This document shows, piece by piece, positions 1 to 7,454 of a stretch of DNA of 64,000 nucleotides. The notes beneath the pieces were generated by a model. That model saw nothing but the letters and a program-made list of their open reading frames with translations, was not told where the DNA came from and searched no databases. The DNA comes from JAKACA01 sp963769255 (lineage in GTDB: Bacteria; Actinomycetota; Acidimicrobiia; Acidimicrobiales; Bog-793): positions 2,046,001 to 2,110,000 of the forward strand of contig CAVYKV010000001.1 in the NCBI GenBank assembly GCA_963769255.1, given 5' to 3'. The translations under genes and the position numbers were made by a program. Each line of letters opens with the position of its first letter. Positions within the stretch are counted from its first letter, which is position 1.

Positions 1-81
1 CTCGAAGGAGCCTTCGGCGGGGATCTCGGGCACGGACTTGGCGAGCATGGGCGCCACGGGTGGCATCACGGGGAGCTGCAT
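1..81 (-). CDS. ATP-dependent DNA ligase, N-terminal fragment
   Basis: Reading leftward from an ATG at 81, the 27 codons to the window edge are open and begin MQLPVMPPVAPMLAKS. A leader of the form P-x-x-P-M-L-A is typical of small actinobacterial ATP-dependent DNA ligases (LigC/LigD-ligase-like), just ahead of the nucleotidyltransferase domain that holds the adenylated lysine. That lysine lies beyond the edge, so the family call rests only on this short leader. The enzyme would seal nicks in repair. The start is 26 bases from the stop of the next gene on the same strand (107), so the two could be cotranscribed. Moderate confidence. Confidence 0.55.
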   Translation of the reverse strand, partial: MQLPVMPPVAPMLAKSVPEIPAEGSFE

Positions 82-106
82 GCGGCCATTCTTCACCCGC
101 CGGGCC

Positions 107-457
107 TCAACCCCCCGGTTGCTCGGCGGCGGCGAGGTGAGCGCCGGCGATGCGCCTCGACGTGCGCCACTCGACGTAGAAGGCGAGGAAGGGGAGGAAG
201 CCGGCACAGACGACGGCGACGAGCTGGCCGGCGCTGAAGCGGGCGCGCCGGGCGAGGTCGGCCGCCGTCACGAGGTAGACGATGTAGAGGAGCCCGTGCG
301 CGACGGAGACGACGCTCGCCATCTCGGGCTCGTGCCCGATGTACTGCAGGGGCATGGCGACGCCGACGAGCACGAGGAGCATGATGCCGACGGCGACGGA
401 CATGACCTGGTAACGACGCAGCGACCGCTGCAGGTCCGGTGGCAGCCGCTTCGTCAA
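107..457 (-). CDS. DUF3817 integral membrane protein
   Basis: A 116-residue protein with three or four hydrophobic stretches (about residues 17-38, 50-66, 75-95). The polar turn VSVAHGLLYIVYLV and the ending FYVEWRTSRR fit the DUF3817 family of small actinobacterial membrane proteins. Function is unknown; the family is often associated with transport or membrane-integrity loci. Its ATG overlaps the stop of the upstream gene by four bases (454-457), so it is the second gene of a translationally coupled pair. The tail is charged and probably cytoplasmic. Family call fairly secure, role unknown. Confidence 0.8.
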   Translation of the reverse strand: MTKRLPPDLQRSLRRYQVMSVAVGIMLLVLVGVAMPLQYIGHEPEMASVVSVAHGLLYIVYLVTAADLARRARFSAGQLVAVVCAGFLPFLAFYVEWRTSRRIAGAHLAAAEQPGG

Positions 458-1005
458 CGCCTCCGCTGTCCCGTGCGCTCGCCGGCCGGGGCGTTCCCGC
501 CGTCACCGACCGCGTCGCCGGCTGCTTCGCCCGTGTGGAGGCTGGCGAGGTAGCGGTTGTAGGCGGCGAGCTGCGGGTCCGCCTCGTCGTCGTAGGGGTT
601 CCACCCGAGCTGGGCGGCGATGGCCGCCTCGCCGGCCGGCGTGTCTCCGGGGGCCACGACGCCGGCAGCGGCCAAGGGAGCCCCCTCGGCCGGACCGTTT
701 GGCGGCGTGGTCAGGCCCCGTTGCCGCCCTGTCCCCGCCTCCGCTGCCGCTGCAGGGGGCGCGCTGCAGCGGGTGACCTCCTCGTGCACGAGCTTCCACC
801 ACATCCAGGTGGCGTAGGCGGCGAAGAACGGCCATTCGAAGGTGTAGGCCCAGCTGAGGACGTTGCCGTGCACGGCGCGGCTGAGCTGCCAGAGCCCGAG
901 GAGGAGGAACGACGGCACGACCACGACGAGGGCGACGTGCAACGTGATGGAGCGTGGCGTCCACCAACCGCTCTTCATGGTCACCAAATTAGGGTCTGTC
1001 GCCAC
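454..1005 (-). CDS. Conserved membrane protein of unknown function
   Basis: 183 residues. The first half has two clear membrane segments (about residues 22-42 and 55-73) after the short start MATDPNLVTMKSGWW. The second segment is aromatic-rich (YTFEWPFFAAYATWMWW). The second half, after about residue 80, is a hydrophilic Ala/Gly/Pro-rich cytoplasmic tail ending in RTGQRRR. Aromatic clusters followed by a charged tail resemble small actinobacterial proteins paired with DUF3817 genes; I recognise no named domain. Translationally coupled (ATGA overlap) with the DUF3817 gene downstream. Thirty bases separate it from the gcvPB stop, so it may be read with the gcv operon. Confidence 0.7.
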   Translation of the reverse strand: MATDPNLVTMKSGWWTPRSITLHVALVVVVPSFLLLGLWQLSRAVHGNVLSWAYTFEWPFFAAYATWMWWKLVHEEVTRCSAPPAAAAEAGTGRQRGLTTPPNGPAEGAPLAAAGVVAPGDTPAGEAAIAAQLGWNPYDDEADPQLAAYNRYLASLHTGEAAGDAVGDGGNAPAGERTGQRRR

Positions 1006-1035
1006 CCGGCTGTGCTCGCCCGGCGACTGCTCCGC

Positions 1036-2553
1036 TCAGGTGTCGCTCGGGCGTTGGTCGTAGGTGGCGATGAGGTGCCGGGCGGCCAGGGCCTCGTCGA
1101 CCCGCCCGACCGGCGTCGTGCGCGGGGCAGCTTTCGCCTCCGCTGCCGAGCCGGCGGCGCGAGCCTCCTCGGCCACCTCGGCGAGAGCCTGCGCCAGAGC
1201 GGCCACGGTCTGCGGGCTCTCCGTCTCCGTCGGCTCGATCATGAGGGCCTCGTGCACGATGAGGGGGAAGTACACCGTGGGAGCGTGGAAGCCCTTCTCG
1301 AGGAGGCGCTTGGCCACGTCGACGGCACGCAGCCCCGTCTCCTTCTCGATGCCCTCGGCCGAGAGCACGCACTCGTGCATGACCGGCCGATCGAAGGGCA
1401 CCTCGTAGACGTCCTTCAGGCGAGTGCGGATCCAGTTGGCGTTCAGCACGGCCGCCTCGGCGACGCGACGCAGCCCGTCGCCCCCGTTCAGGCGAAGGTA
1501 GGCCCAGGCCCTGAGGAGCACGAGGGCGTTGCCGTGCCAGGAGTGCACGCGCCCGATCGAATGGGACGGGGTCGACCAGCCGAAGGTGCCGTCGGAAAGC
1601 CGGGTCGGCTTTGGTCCGGGGAGGAACTCTGCCAGACGGTCGATCACGGCGACCGGCCCGGCGCCCGGGCCGCCGCCGCCGTGCGGTGTGGCGAAGGTCT
1701 TGTGGACGTTGAGGTGGACGATGTCGAAGCCCATGTCGCCGGGCCGCACGACACCGAGGATGGCGTTCAGGTTGGCGCCGTCGTAGTACATGAGGCCGCC
1801 AACCTCGTGCACGGCTTTCGTCACCTCGGCGATGTCCTCCTCGAAGAGCCCGAGGGTGTTGGGGTTCGTGAGCATCATGCCGGCCACGTCGGTGTCGAGC
1901 ATCTCGCGGAGGTGGTCGAGGTCGACGCCGCCGCGGGCGTTCGTCCCCACGGTGTCGACCTGGAAGCCGGACAGCATCACGGAGGCGGGGTTCGTGCCGT
2001 GGGCGGAGTCCGGGATGATGACGCGGCGGCGGTGCTCGCCGTTGGCGTCATGGAAGGCGTGCATAAGGAGCAGCCCCGTCAGCTCGCCGGCGGCGCCTGC
2101 GGCCGGCTGCAACGTCGCCGCCGACATGCCCGTGATGACGCAGAGCGACTGTTCCAGCTCGACGAGGAGCTCGAGCCACCCCTGGATGGCGGAGGGAGGA
2201 GATGCCGGGTGGACGTCGGCAAAGCCGGGCATGGCAGCCGCCACGTCGCACGACTTCGGGTTGTACTTCATGGTGCAGGAGCCGAGGGGATAGGCGCCGA
2301 GATCCACCGAGTACTGGCGGTGGGTAAGGCGCGTGAAGTGGGCCACGAGGTCGCGCTCGGCGACGTCGGGGAGGGACACGGGCTCGCTCGCCCGGAACTG
2401 CTCCGGGATGAGCTCCTCGACCGACCACTCCGGGAGGCCGCTCGTGCGGAAGGAGGCGGACTGCCGTCCCGGCTCCGAGAACTCGAAGAGGGTCGGCTCG
2501 GTTCCTTTCCCCATGAGGGCGGCGCTGGAGGCGCGGCCACCGGGGGCGATCAT
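1036..2553 (-). CDS. gcvPB: Glycine dehydrogenase (decarboxylating) subunit 2
   Basis: 505 residues, the C-terminal half of the P-protein in two-subunit form. It catalyses PLP-dependent glycine decarboxylation and passes aminomethyl to lipoylated GcvH. The PLP lysine lies in LNVHKTFATPHGGGGPG, followed by the usual Gly-rich loop; SCTMKYNPK and NPNTLGLFE are further family signatures. Length matches GcvPB (about 480-510). Its ATG overlaps the gcvPA stop by four bases, so synthesis is coupled. The last 45 residues are Ala-rich, a little longer than usual. It needs GcvPA as partner and GcvT and GcvH for the full cycle, all present here. Confidence 0.95.
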   Translation of the reverse strand: MIAPGGRASSAALMGKGTEPTLFEFSEPGRQSASFRTSGLPEWSVEELIPEQFRASEPVSLPDVAERDLVAHFTRLTHRQYSVDLGAYPLGSCTMKYNPKSCDVAAAMPGFADVHPASPPSAIQGWLELLVELEQSLCVITGMSAATLQPAAGAAGELTGLLLMHAFHDANGEHRRRVIIPDSAHGTNPASVMLSGFQVDTVGTNARGGVDLDHLREMLDTDVAGMMLTNPNTLGLFEEDIAEVTKAVHEVGGLMYYDGANLNAILGVVRPGDMGFDIVHLNVHKTFATPHGGGGPGAGPVAVIDRLAEFLPGPKPTRLSDGTFGWSTPSHSIGRVHSWHGNALVLLRAWAYLRLNGGDGLRRVAEAAVLNANWIRTRLKDVYEVPFDRPVMHECVLSAEGIEKETGLRAVDVAKRLLEKGFHAPTVYFPLIVHEALMIEPTETESPQTVAALAQALAEVAEEARAAGSAAEAKAAPRTTPVGRVDEALAARHLIATYDQRPSDT

Positions 2554-3908
2554 CGTGCTGCCTTGTCGAAGGCGGCCACGAACGAGTCGATCTCGGGCTT
2601 CGTTCGCCGCTCCGTCGTCGCCAACAGGAGGCAGCCCGCATAGGGCGTCCCCAGGAAGCCTTCGTCTACTGCAGTCCCAGCCAAGAATCCCTCCTCCAGC
2701 ATCCGCTCGATCAGGAGCGACGACTCGACGGGAGTCCGCACGGCGAACTCACGGAACACGGGGGCGTCGGCAGCCGCCTCGACGTCGTCGAGAGCGAGCA
2801 GCGACTCCCTCAAATAGCGGGCGGCCCGCGCCGAGCGCTTCGCCACCTCCACGAGGCCGGAGGTGCCGAGCCAGCCGAGCTGGACGGCGGCGGTCACGGC
2901 CATGAGCGTCTGGTTGGTGCACACGTTGGAGGACGCCCGCTCCCGGCGGATGTCCTGCTCGCGCGTGCGCAGCGTGGTCACATAGGCGGTGCGCCCCTCG
3001 ACGTCGACCGTCTGGCCGACGAGGCGACCCGGCAGGCGTCGCACCTCGTCCAGTCGGCAGGCGAAGATCCCCAGGTAGGGGCCCCCGAAGCTGAGGGACG
3101 TGCCGAAGGCCTGCCCTTCGCCGACGACGATGTCGGCGCCGAGCGATCCGGGCGTCTTGAGGAGGCCGGCGGCGACCGGGTCGAAGCAGACGACGAGGCG
3201 GGCGCTCAGGCGGTCGGCCACCTGGCGGGCGGCCGGGAGATCTTCCAGGCACCCGAGGTAGTTCGGTGTAGCCACCACGACGGCCCCGACGCGGTCGGCC
3301 GTGGCGGCGCTGGCGTGCTCCCAGTCGGTGATGCCGCCGGCGAGAGGGACGCGGACGATCTCGTGGTTCGGACCGCGGGAGAAGGTCTGCAGCTGCGCCC
3401 GCCATCTCGGGTTGACGCCGTCGGAGCAGAGCACGCTCGAGTGGCCGGTGTCGGCCACGGCCATGTTGACGCCTTCCACGAGGGAGTCGGCGCCGTCGTA
3501 GAGGGAGGCGTTGGAGATCTCGAGCCCGCAAAGGCGGGCGATCATCGTCTGGTACTCGAAGAGCGCCTGCAGGACGCCCTGGGCAACCTCGGGCTGGTAC
3601 GGCGTATAGGCGGTCACGAACTCCGAGCGGGAGGCGAGGGCGCGCACGACGGCCGGCACCTCGTGGTCGTAGGCGCCGGCGCCGGCGAAGCAGACGAGGT
3701 CACGCCCGGCCGGCCGGTTGCGGGCCGCCAGGGTCTCGAGCCGATCGCGCACGTCCGCTTCGCTCTGGTGGTCCGGGAGATCCAGGCCGCCTGCCAGCCG
3801 GATGGCCTGCGGCACGACGGCGAAGAGGTCGTCGAGGCTCGACAGGCCGAGAAAGGCGAGCATCTCGGCGATCTCGCCGTCGGTATGGGGTACGAAAGGA
3901 GCGCTCAT
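2550..3908 (-). CDS. gcvPA: Glycine dehydrogenase (decarboxylating) subunit 1
   Basis: 452 residues from the ATG at 3908 (MSAPFVPHTDGEIAEMLAFLG), the classic GcvPA beginning. The open frame runs further upstream but that part lies inside gcvT. Family marks include FAGAGAYDHEVPAVV, the TPYQPEVAQG segment and SNVCTNQTL. This non-PLP half forms the alpha2beta2 P-protein with GcvPB. It overlaps gcvT upstream and gcvPB downstream by four bases each, making a strictly coupled gcvT-gcvPA-gcvPB unit. Two-subunit P-protein differs from mycobacteria, which use one fused GcvP. Confidence 0.95.
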   Translation of the reverse strand: MSAPFVPHTDGEIAEMLAFLGLSSLDDLFAVVPQAIRLAGGLDLPDHQSEADVRDRLETLAARNRPAGRDLVCFAGAGAYDHEVPAVVRALASRSEFVTAYTPYQPEVAQGVLQALFEYQTMIARLCGLEISNASLYDGADSLVEGVNMAVADTGHSSVLCSDGVNPRWRAQLQTFSRGPNHEIVRVPLAGGITDWEHASAATADRVGAVVVATPNYLGCLEDLPAARQVADRLSARLVVCFDPVAAGLLKTPGSLGADIVVGEGQAFGTSLSFGGPYLGIFACRLDEVRRLPGRLVGQTVDVEGRTAYVTTLRTREQDIRRERASSNVCTNQTLMAVTAAVQLGWLGTSGLVEVAKRSARAARYLRESLLALDDVEAAADAPVFREFAVRTPVESSLLIERMLEEGFLAGTAVDEGFLGTPYAGCLLLATTERRTKPEIDSFVAAFDKAAR

Positions 3909-5026
3909 GCCGGGCGCGCCAGCGTCAGCTTCTGGAACGGCGGGCGTACGACCTCCGCCTCGACCGCGCTCGATCGGATATCGATCTGCACCATCTCTCC
4001 CTCCGGGACGGCCGGCGGCAGGAAGGCGAGGGCGATCCCCCGCTCGAGCACCGGCGAATAGTTGCCACTGGTGACTTCGCCGACGGAGCCGTCGGCCAGC
4101 GAGACGGCGTCGCCCGCCCGGGGCGGACGGCGGCCCGAGGCGACGAGGCCTCTCAGCAGCCGGCGAGGCCCTGCCTCCCGCTCGGCCTCGAGGGGCCGGC
4201 GGCCCCTGAAGTCGCCCTTGTTCCAGCCCACGGCCCACCCGAGCCCCGCCTGCAAGGTAGTGATCCCCCGCCCGAGCTCGTGCCCGTGGAGGGGAAGGCC
4301 GGCTTCGAGCCTCACGGTGTCGCGGGCGCCGAGACCGGCGGGGGTGGCGCCGGTGGCGACGACGGCCCGCCAGAAGTCGGGGGCGGCGTCGACGGGGACT
4401 GCCACCTCGACGCCGTCCTCGCCCGTGTAGCCGGTGCCGGCGACGACGCAGCCGACGCCCCGCCAGTCGAATGTCGCCACATGGAAGTGACCGATAGCGG
4501 CCGCTTCCGGCGACACCTGGGCAACGAAGGACCGCGCCTGCGGTCCCTGTACGGCGATCACAGCGCGCTGCGACGTGACGTCCTCACCCCCGATGGCGTT
4601 GCGCACCCGAGCCGTATTGGAGGCATTCGGCATGACGTCGAAGCGATTCTCCGACACCCACCAGACGATGATGTCGTCGAGGACGGAGGCGTCGTCAGGA
4701 TCGAGCAGGTGGGTGTACTGCGCCCGTCCCGGCCCGACCTTCAGGAGGTCGTTCGTCAGGTTCTCCTGCAGGAGCTGAAGACCCCCTTCACCGAGGATGC
4801 GCACGGTACCGAGGTGGCTCACATCGAAAACCGCCGCTGACGTTCGGCAAGCCATGTGCTCGACAATCGTCCCCGTGGGATATTGCAGCGGCATCTCCCA
4901 CCCGCCGAAGTCCACCAAGCGTGCGCCGAGCGCCACATGCTCGGCGCGCAACGGCGAATTACGCAGTGGTGTGTCGCTGGCGCTTCCGGCTACTGACCCA
5001 TCAGATACATCAGCAGAGTCACTCAC
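3905..5026 (-). CDS. gcvT: Glycine cleavage system aminomethyltransferase (T-protein)
   Basis: 373 residues. T-protein moves the one-carbon unit from aminomethyl-GcvH to tetrahydrofolate, releasing ammonia. The N-terminus after a 25-residue Ser/Asp-rich extension has LVDFGGWEMPLQYPTG and FDVSHLGTVR, both diagnostic; GTGYTGEDGVE is the folate-domain signature, and the C-terminal barrel has the usual GEVTSGNYSP. Starts with GTG at 5026 with GGAG four bases ahead. It is first in the gcvT-gcvPA-gcvPB operon, with a candidate -10 (TATAAC) about 25 bases upstream. I looked for a glycine riboswitch in the 149-base leader and did not recognise one. Confidence 0.95.
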   Translation of the reverse strand: MSDSADVSDGSVAGSASDTPLRNSPLRAEHVALGARLVDFGGWEMPLQYPTGTIVEHMACRTSAAVFDVSHLGTVRILGEGGLQLLQENLTNDLLKVGPGRAQYTHLLDPDDASVLDDIIVWWVSENRFDVMPNASNTARVRNAIGGEDVTSQRAVIAVQGPQARSFVAQVSPEAAAIGHFHVATFDWRGVGCVVAGTGYTGEDGVEVAVPVDAAPDFWRAVVATGATPAGLGARDTVRLEAGLPLHGHELGRGITTLQAGLGWAVGWNKGDFRGRRPLEAEREAGPRRLLRGLVASGRRPPRAGDAVSLADGSVGEVTSGNYSPVLERGIALAFLPPAVPEGEMVQIDIRSSAVEAEVVRPPFQKLTLARPA

Positions 5027-5050
5027 CTACTCCAATTTATGCCACCCTGG

Positions 5051-5056
5051 GTTATA
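5051..5056 (-). promoter_or_regulatory. Candidate -10 element of the gcvT operon
   Basis: On the minus strand TATAAC lies about 25 bases before the gcvT GTG, matching the actinobacterial TANNNT -10 form. No convincing -35 is seen at the usual spacing. The surrounding 5027-5175 gap otherwise shows only GC-rich sequence. Inference from position and motif only. Confidence 0.3.
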
Positions 5057-5175
5057 GGGCCACTCGCGCTGTGACGGGCGCCCGGAGGCTGTCCGGAACG
5101 TTCAATGCGGTCAGCAGTGGCAGGGGCCGGCCAGGAGCTGGCAGGAGGTCGCCGGCGGCGCCCCCCAGGCTCGCC

Positions 5176-5574
5176 TCAGCCGGCGAGCGGTGGGCTCGAG
5201 TCGAGCCGGTACTTGCCGACGAGGGCGGCGATGTCGCGGCGATAGAGCACCTTCACCTGCACGTCCGGGTACAGCTCGGTGAGCTGGCGCACCTTGCGGT
5301 TCTTCACCGTCACGAGCTCCTGGCGCAGCGTCGTGAGCTCGAGGAAGATGCCGTGCTCGGAGAGGAAGAAGTCCGGTCGGAAGGCCTGAAGGGGGGAGCC
5401 GTCCGGACGCCAGGCGAGGACGAACTCGACGGGCTCGTACTCCCAGGCGACCTCGTAGAAGTCGAGGAGCTCGGCGAAGAGGCGCTCGGACTCGTGCGCA
5501 AAGCGCACGGGGCTCCCGGCCGTTGTCTCGGCTCGGTCGCCGGCACCGAAGCGACGGTCGTAGCGGTCGCGCAC
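5176..5574 (-). CDS. Small nuclease-fold-like protein of unknown function
   Basis: About 132 residues from GTG 5574. The core reads SPVRFAHESERLFAELLDFY, then WEYEPVEFVL, FRPDFFLSEHGIFLELT, VKNRKVRQLTELYPDVQVKV and a final LVGKY. The order PDF...ELT...K resembles a PD-(D/E)xK-type core, with Thr where Lys is usual; this is my inference. Proteins of this pattern occur in actinobacteria beside MerR/DUF151/hpt genes. Start is uncertain: the frame is open to 5691 (overlapping the MerR gene), and a GTG at 5508 has the better ribosome site (GGGAG). Not a recognised named gene. Confidence 0.6.
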   Translation of the reverse strand: MRDRYDRRFGAGDRAETTAGSPVRFAHESERLFAELLDFYEVAWEYEPVEFVLAWRPDGSPLQAFRPDFFLSEHGIFLELTTLRQELVTVKNRKVRQLTELYPDVQVKVLYRRDIAALVGKYRLDSSPPLAG

Positions 5575-5623
5575 ACGACCGAGCGGACCGAGGTGGAGCG
5601 GGTGGCGGGCGATCGTGCGTCCC

Positions 5624-6127
5624 TCAGGCAAGGTGGGCCGGCCGGCTGTCCGGCGGGCCCTCCGCCGCCGGGCGGGGCGCCTCCCCGGCACCCGTCACCT
5701 CCGCACCGCCGCCCACGATCTGCACGATGGCCGAGTCGACGTCTCCCTTCACGCCCGAGAGGGCCACGACGTTGAAGACCCGCTGGCCGCCCCGCAGGAG
5801 GTCGAGCAGCTCCTCGTCGTTGCGGGCGAGCACGGAGCCGTCGGCGCCGAGGACGAGGTTGGCGCTCGCCAAGTCGTCGCCCGATTCCCGCAGGAAGTCG
5901 ATCGCCTTGCGAGCCCGCTGCAACGTCACGCCGGCGTCCAGCAGCTGCTTGATGATGCGGAGCTCGACGACGTCCTGGTAGGAGTAGAGCCGCTGCGTGC
6001 CGCTCCCCTTCGCCTGCTCGAGGGACGGCGACTTGAGGCCCGTGCGATCCCAGTGGTCGAGCTGCCGGTAGGTGATGCCGACGATCTTGCAGACCTGGGG
6101 ACCGCGGTAACCCTGCTGCGGCATCAT
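5624..6127 (-). CDS. MerR-family transcriptional regulator (Rv1830-like)
   Basis: 167 residues from ATG 6127, chosen because AGGGG lies six bases ahead. The N-terminal winged helix-turn-helix reads GPQVCKIVGITYRQLDHWDR then TQRLYSYQDVVELRIIKQLL, the MerR fold without metal-binding cysteines. A helical linker (LQRARKAIDFLRES) and a small beta domain (NVVALSGVKGDVDSAIVQI) follow, as in mycobacterial Rv1830. The last 25 residues are Pro/Ala-rich. In mycobacteria the homologue sits with garA, a second MerR and a DUF151 nuclease, the same company as here. Targets unknown; dimeric DNA binding is family knowledge. Confidence 0.85.
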   Translation of the reverse strand: MMPQQGYRGPQVCKIVGITYRQLDHWDRTGLKSPSLEQAKGSGTQRLYSYQDVVELRIIKQLLDAGVTLQRARKAIDFLRESGDDLASANLVLGADGSVLARNDEELLDLLRGGQRVFNVVALSGVKGDVDSAIVQIVGGGAEVTGAGEAPRPAAEGPPDSRPAHLA

Positions 6128-6316
6128 GGCTGCCCCTGTCACTCGGCCCTGCCGCCGGCGATCCGGACGACAGCAACGTAACTACACGATCGTCATCAAC
6201 GCTAGGGGCCGCCGAGGTCCACGTCAACCACCGGTTGAGGATGAGACGAAGGAGCCTCGAGATCGAGTGCAGATCGAGAGATGGGCAGCCGGGCTACGGC
6301 CCGTGCGAGCCGCCGG

Positions 6317-6820
6317 TCAGGAGGCGAAGTCCTCCGGGGTGATCGTGTCGAGGAACTTCTGGAACTCGTCGACGAGCTCCTCGGGGGTGCCCGCCTCGCG
6401 GACGTCGTCGTCCTCCGGCTCGATGATGAGGCTTTCGGCATCCATGAGGTCGTCGGCGACGTAGAGCGGCGAGTGGGTGCGGGCGGCGAGGGCGATGCCG
6501 TCGGACGGGCGGCAGGACACGGTGACATCACGCTCCCCCACCCGCAGCTGCAGCTCGGCGTAGAACGTCGACTCGCGGAGCTCCGTGACGACCACGCGGA
6601 GGAGGCGGGCGTCGAGGGCATCGAGGATCGTGCTCATGAGATCGTGGGTCATCGGACGGGGGAGCTCGACGCCCTGCAGGGCGAGGGCGATGGCGGCCGC
6701 CTCGGGGGGACCGATGAAGATCGGCAGCGAGCGGTGCGACCCCTCCGTCTCCTGGAGGAGGACGACGGGCGTGCTCGACGTCAGATCGACTCGAACGCGG
6801 GAGAGTCGAACTTCCACCAT
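6317..6820 (-). CDS. DUF151 bifunctional-nuclease family protein (Rv1829-like)
   Basis: 167 residues from ATG 6820 (MVEVRLSRVRVDL). The open frame extends upstream, but only this start leaves a normal family N-terminus. Family marks: LPIFIGPPEAAAIALALQG, then PRPMTHDLMSTIL, and SCRPSDGIALAARTHSPLYV. DUF151/BFN proteins include plant bifunctional nucleases and mycobacterial Rv1829; biochemical role in bacteria is poorly defined. The C-terminal 35 residues are acidic (EPEDDDVREAGTPEELVDEF). It lies ten bases after the hpt stop, so the two are cotranscribed, and before the Rv1830-like MerR gene. Confidence 0.85.
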   Translation of the reverse strand: MVEVRLSRVRVDLTSSTPVVLLQETEGSHRSLPIFIGPPEAAAIALALQGVELPRPMTHDLMSTILDALDARLLRVVVTELRESTFYAELQLRVGERDVTVSCRPSDGIALAARTHSPLYVADDLMDAESLIIEPEDDDVREAGTPEELVDEFQKFLDTITPEDFAS

Positions 6821-6830
6821 GGGACAAAAG

Positions 6831-7454
6831 TTAGTGGCCCGAGAGGCGGTGCACACTCGCGATCGGCGGGGCGTTCTCGGTCGCGGGGGCCGTCGCCGTA
6901 TCGGGCTCCCTGTCCTCGGCACCCGACGTCGCCGCCCCCGGGTCGACGACGAGCAGCATGGGCAGGTTGCGGTAGCGCTCCTCCAGGTCGAGCCCGTAGC
7001 CGACGACGTACTCGTCGCCGATCTCGAGACCGACGTAGCGCAGCTCGAGCGGCAGGAGGCGCCGCTGGCGGCGATCGAGCAGCGCGCAGACGTCGGCGGC
7101 GGCGGCGCCGCGCTCGCGCAAGAGGCGGCGCACGTAGCTCACGGTGAGGCCGCTGTCGACGATGTCGACGGCGAGCACGACGTCACGGCCGGCCACGTCG
7201 GTGTCGAGATCCTTCGAGACCTTGACGCGGCGCCCACCCGCCCCGTAGGCGGAGAGGGCGAGGAAGTCCACGGCGCAGGGCACCGTGAGGACCCGCGACA
7301 AGTCGGCCACGAGGCAGACGCTCCCCTTGAGGAGTCCCACGAGTACGACGCCGTTCGGATGGTCGTGTGAGATCCGCTCGCCGAAGCCCGCCACGATGGC
7401 GGCCAGACCGGCTTCGTCGCAGAGGGTGCGCCCGGCGAGGCCGGGATCGGTCAT
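6831..7454 (-). CDS. hpt: Hypoxanthine(-guanine) phosphoribosyltransferase
   Basis: 207 residues from ATG 7454. It transfers ribose-5-phosphate from PRPP to hypoxanthine or guanine (purine salvage). The PRPP loop is VVLAVDIVDSGLTVSYV, the pyrophosphate loop GVVLVGLLKGSVCLVADL, and FLALSAYG matches the flexible active-site loop. YVGLEIGDEYVVGYGLDLEERYRN is the usual base-binding end. About 35 extra Pro/Thr/Ala-rich residues follow the normal C-terminus. Its ATG overlaps the stop of the large MerR gene by four bases. Mycobacteria keep hpt elsewhere, so its place between the MerR and DUF151 genes is notable. Confidence 0.9.
   Translation of the reverse strand: MTDPGLAGRTLCDEAGLAAIVAGFGERISHDHPNGVVLVGLLKGSVCLVADLSRVLTVPCAVDFLALSAYGAGGRRVKVSKDLDTDVAGRDVVLAVDIVDSGLTVSYVRRLLRERGAAAADVCALLDRRQRRLLPLELRYVGLEIGDEYVVGYGLDLEERYRNLPMLLVVDPGAATSGAEDREPDTATAPATENAPPIASVHRLSGH

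Noticed and set aside
439..2643. 734-residue plus-strand open frame over the gcvPB gene
   Set aside because: Antisense shadow of gcvPB and neighbours; Arg/Gly/His/Val-rich text with no family resemblance, common at 70% GC.
5027..5175. Glycine riboswitch ahead of gcvT
   Set aside because: The conserved core of the glycine aptamer is not present; only a GC-rich leader with a candidate -10.
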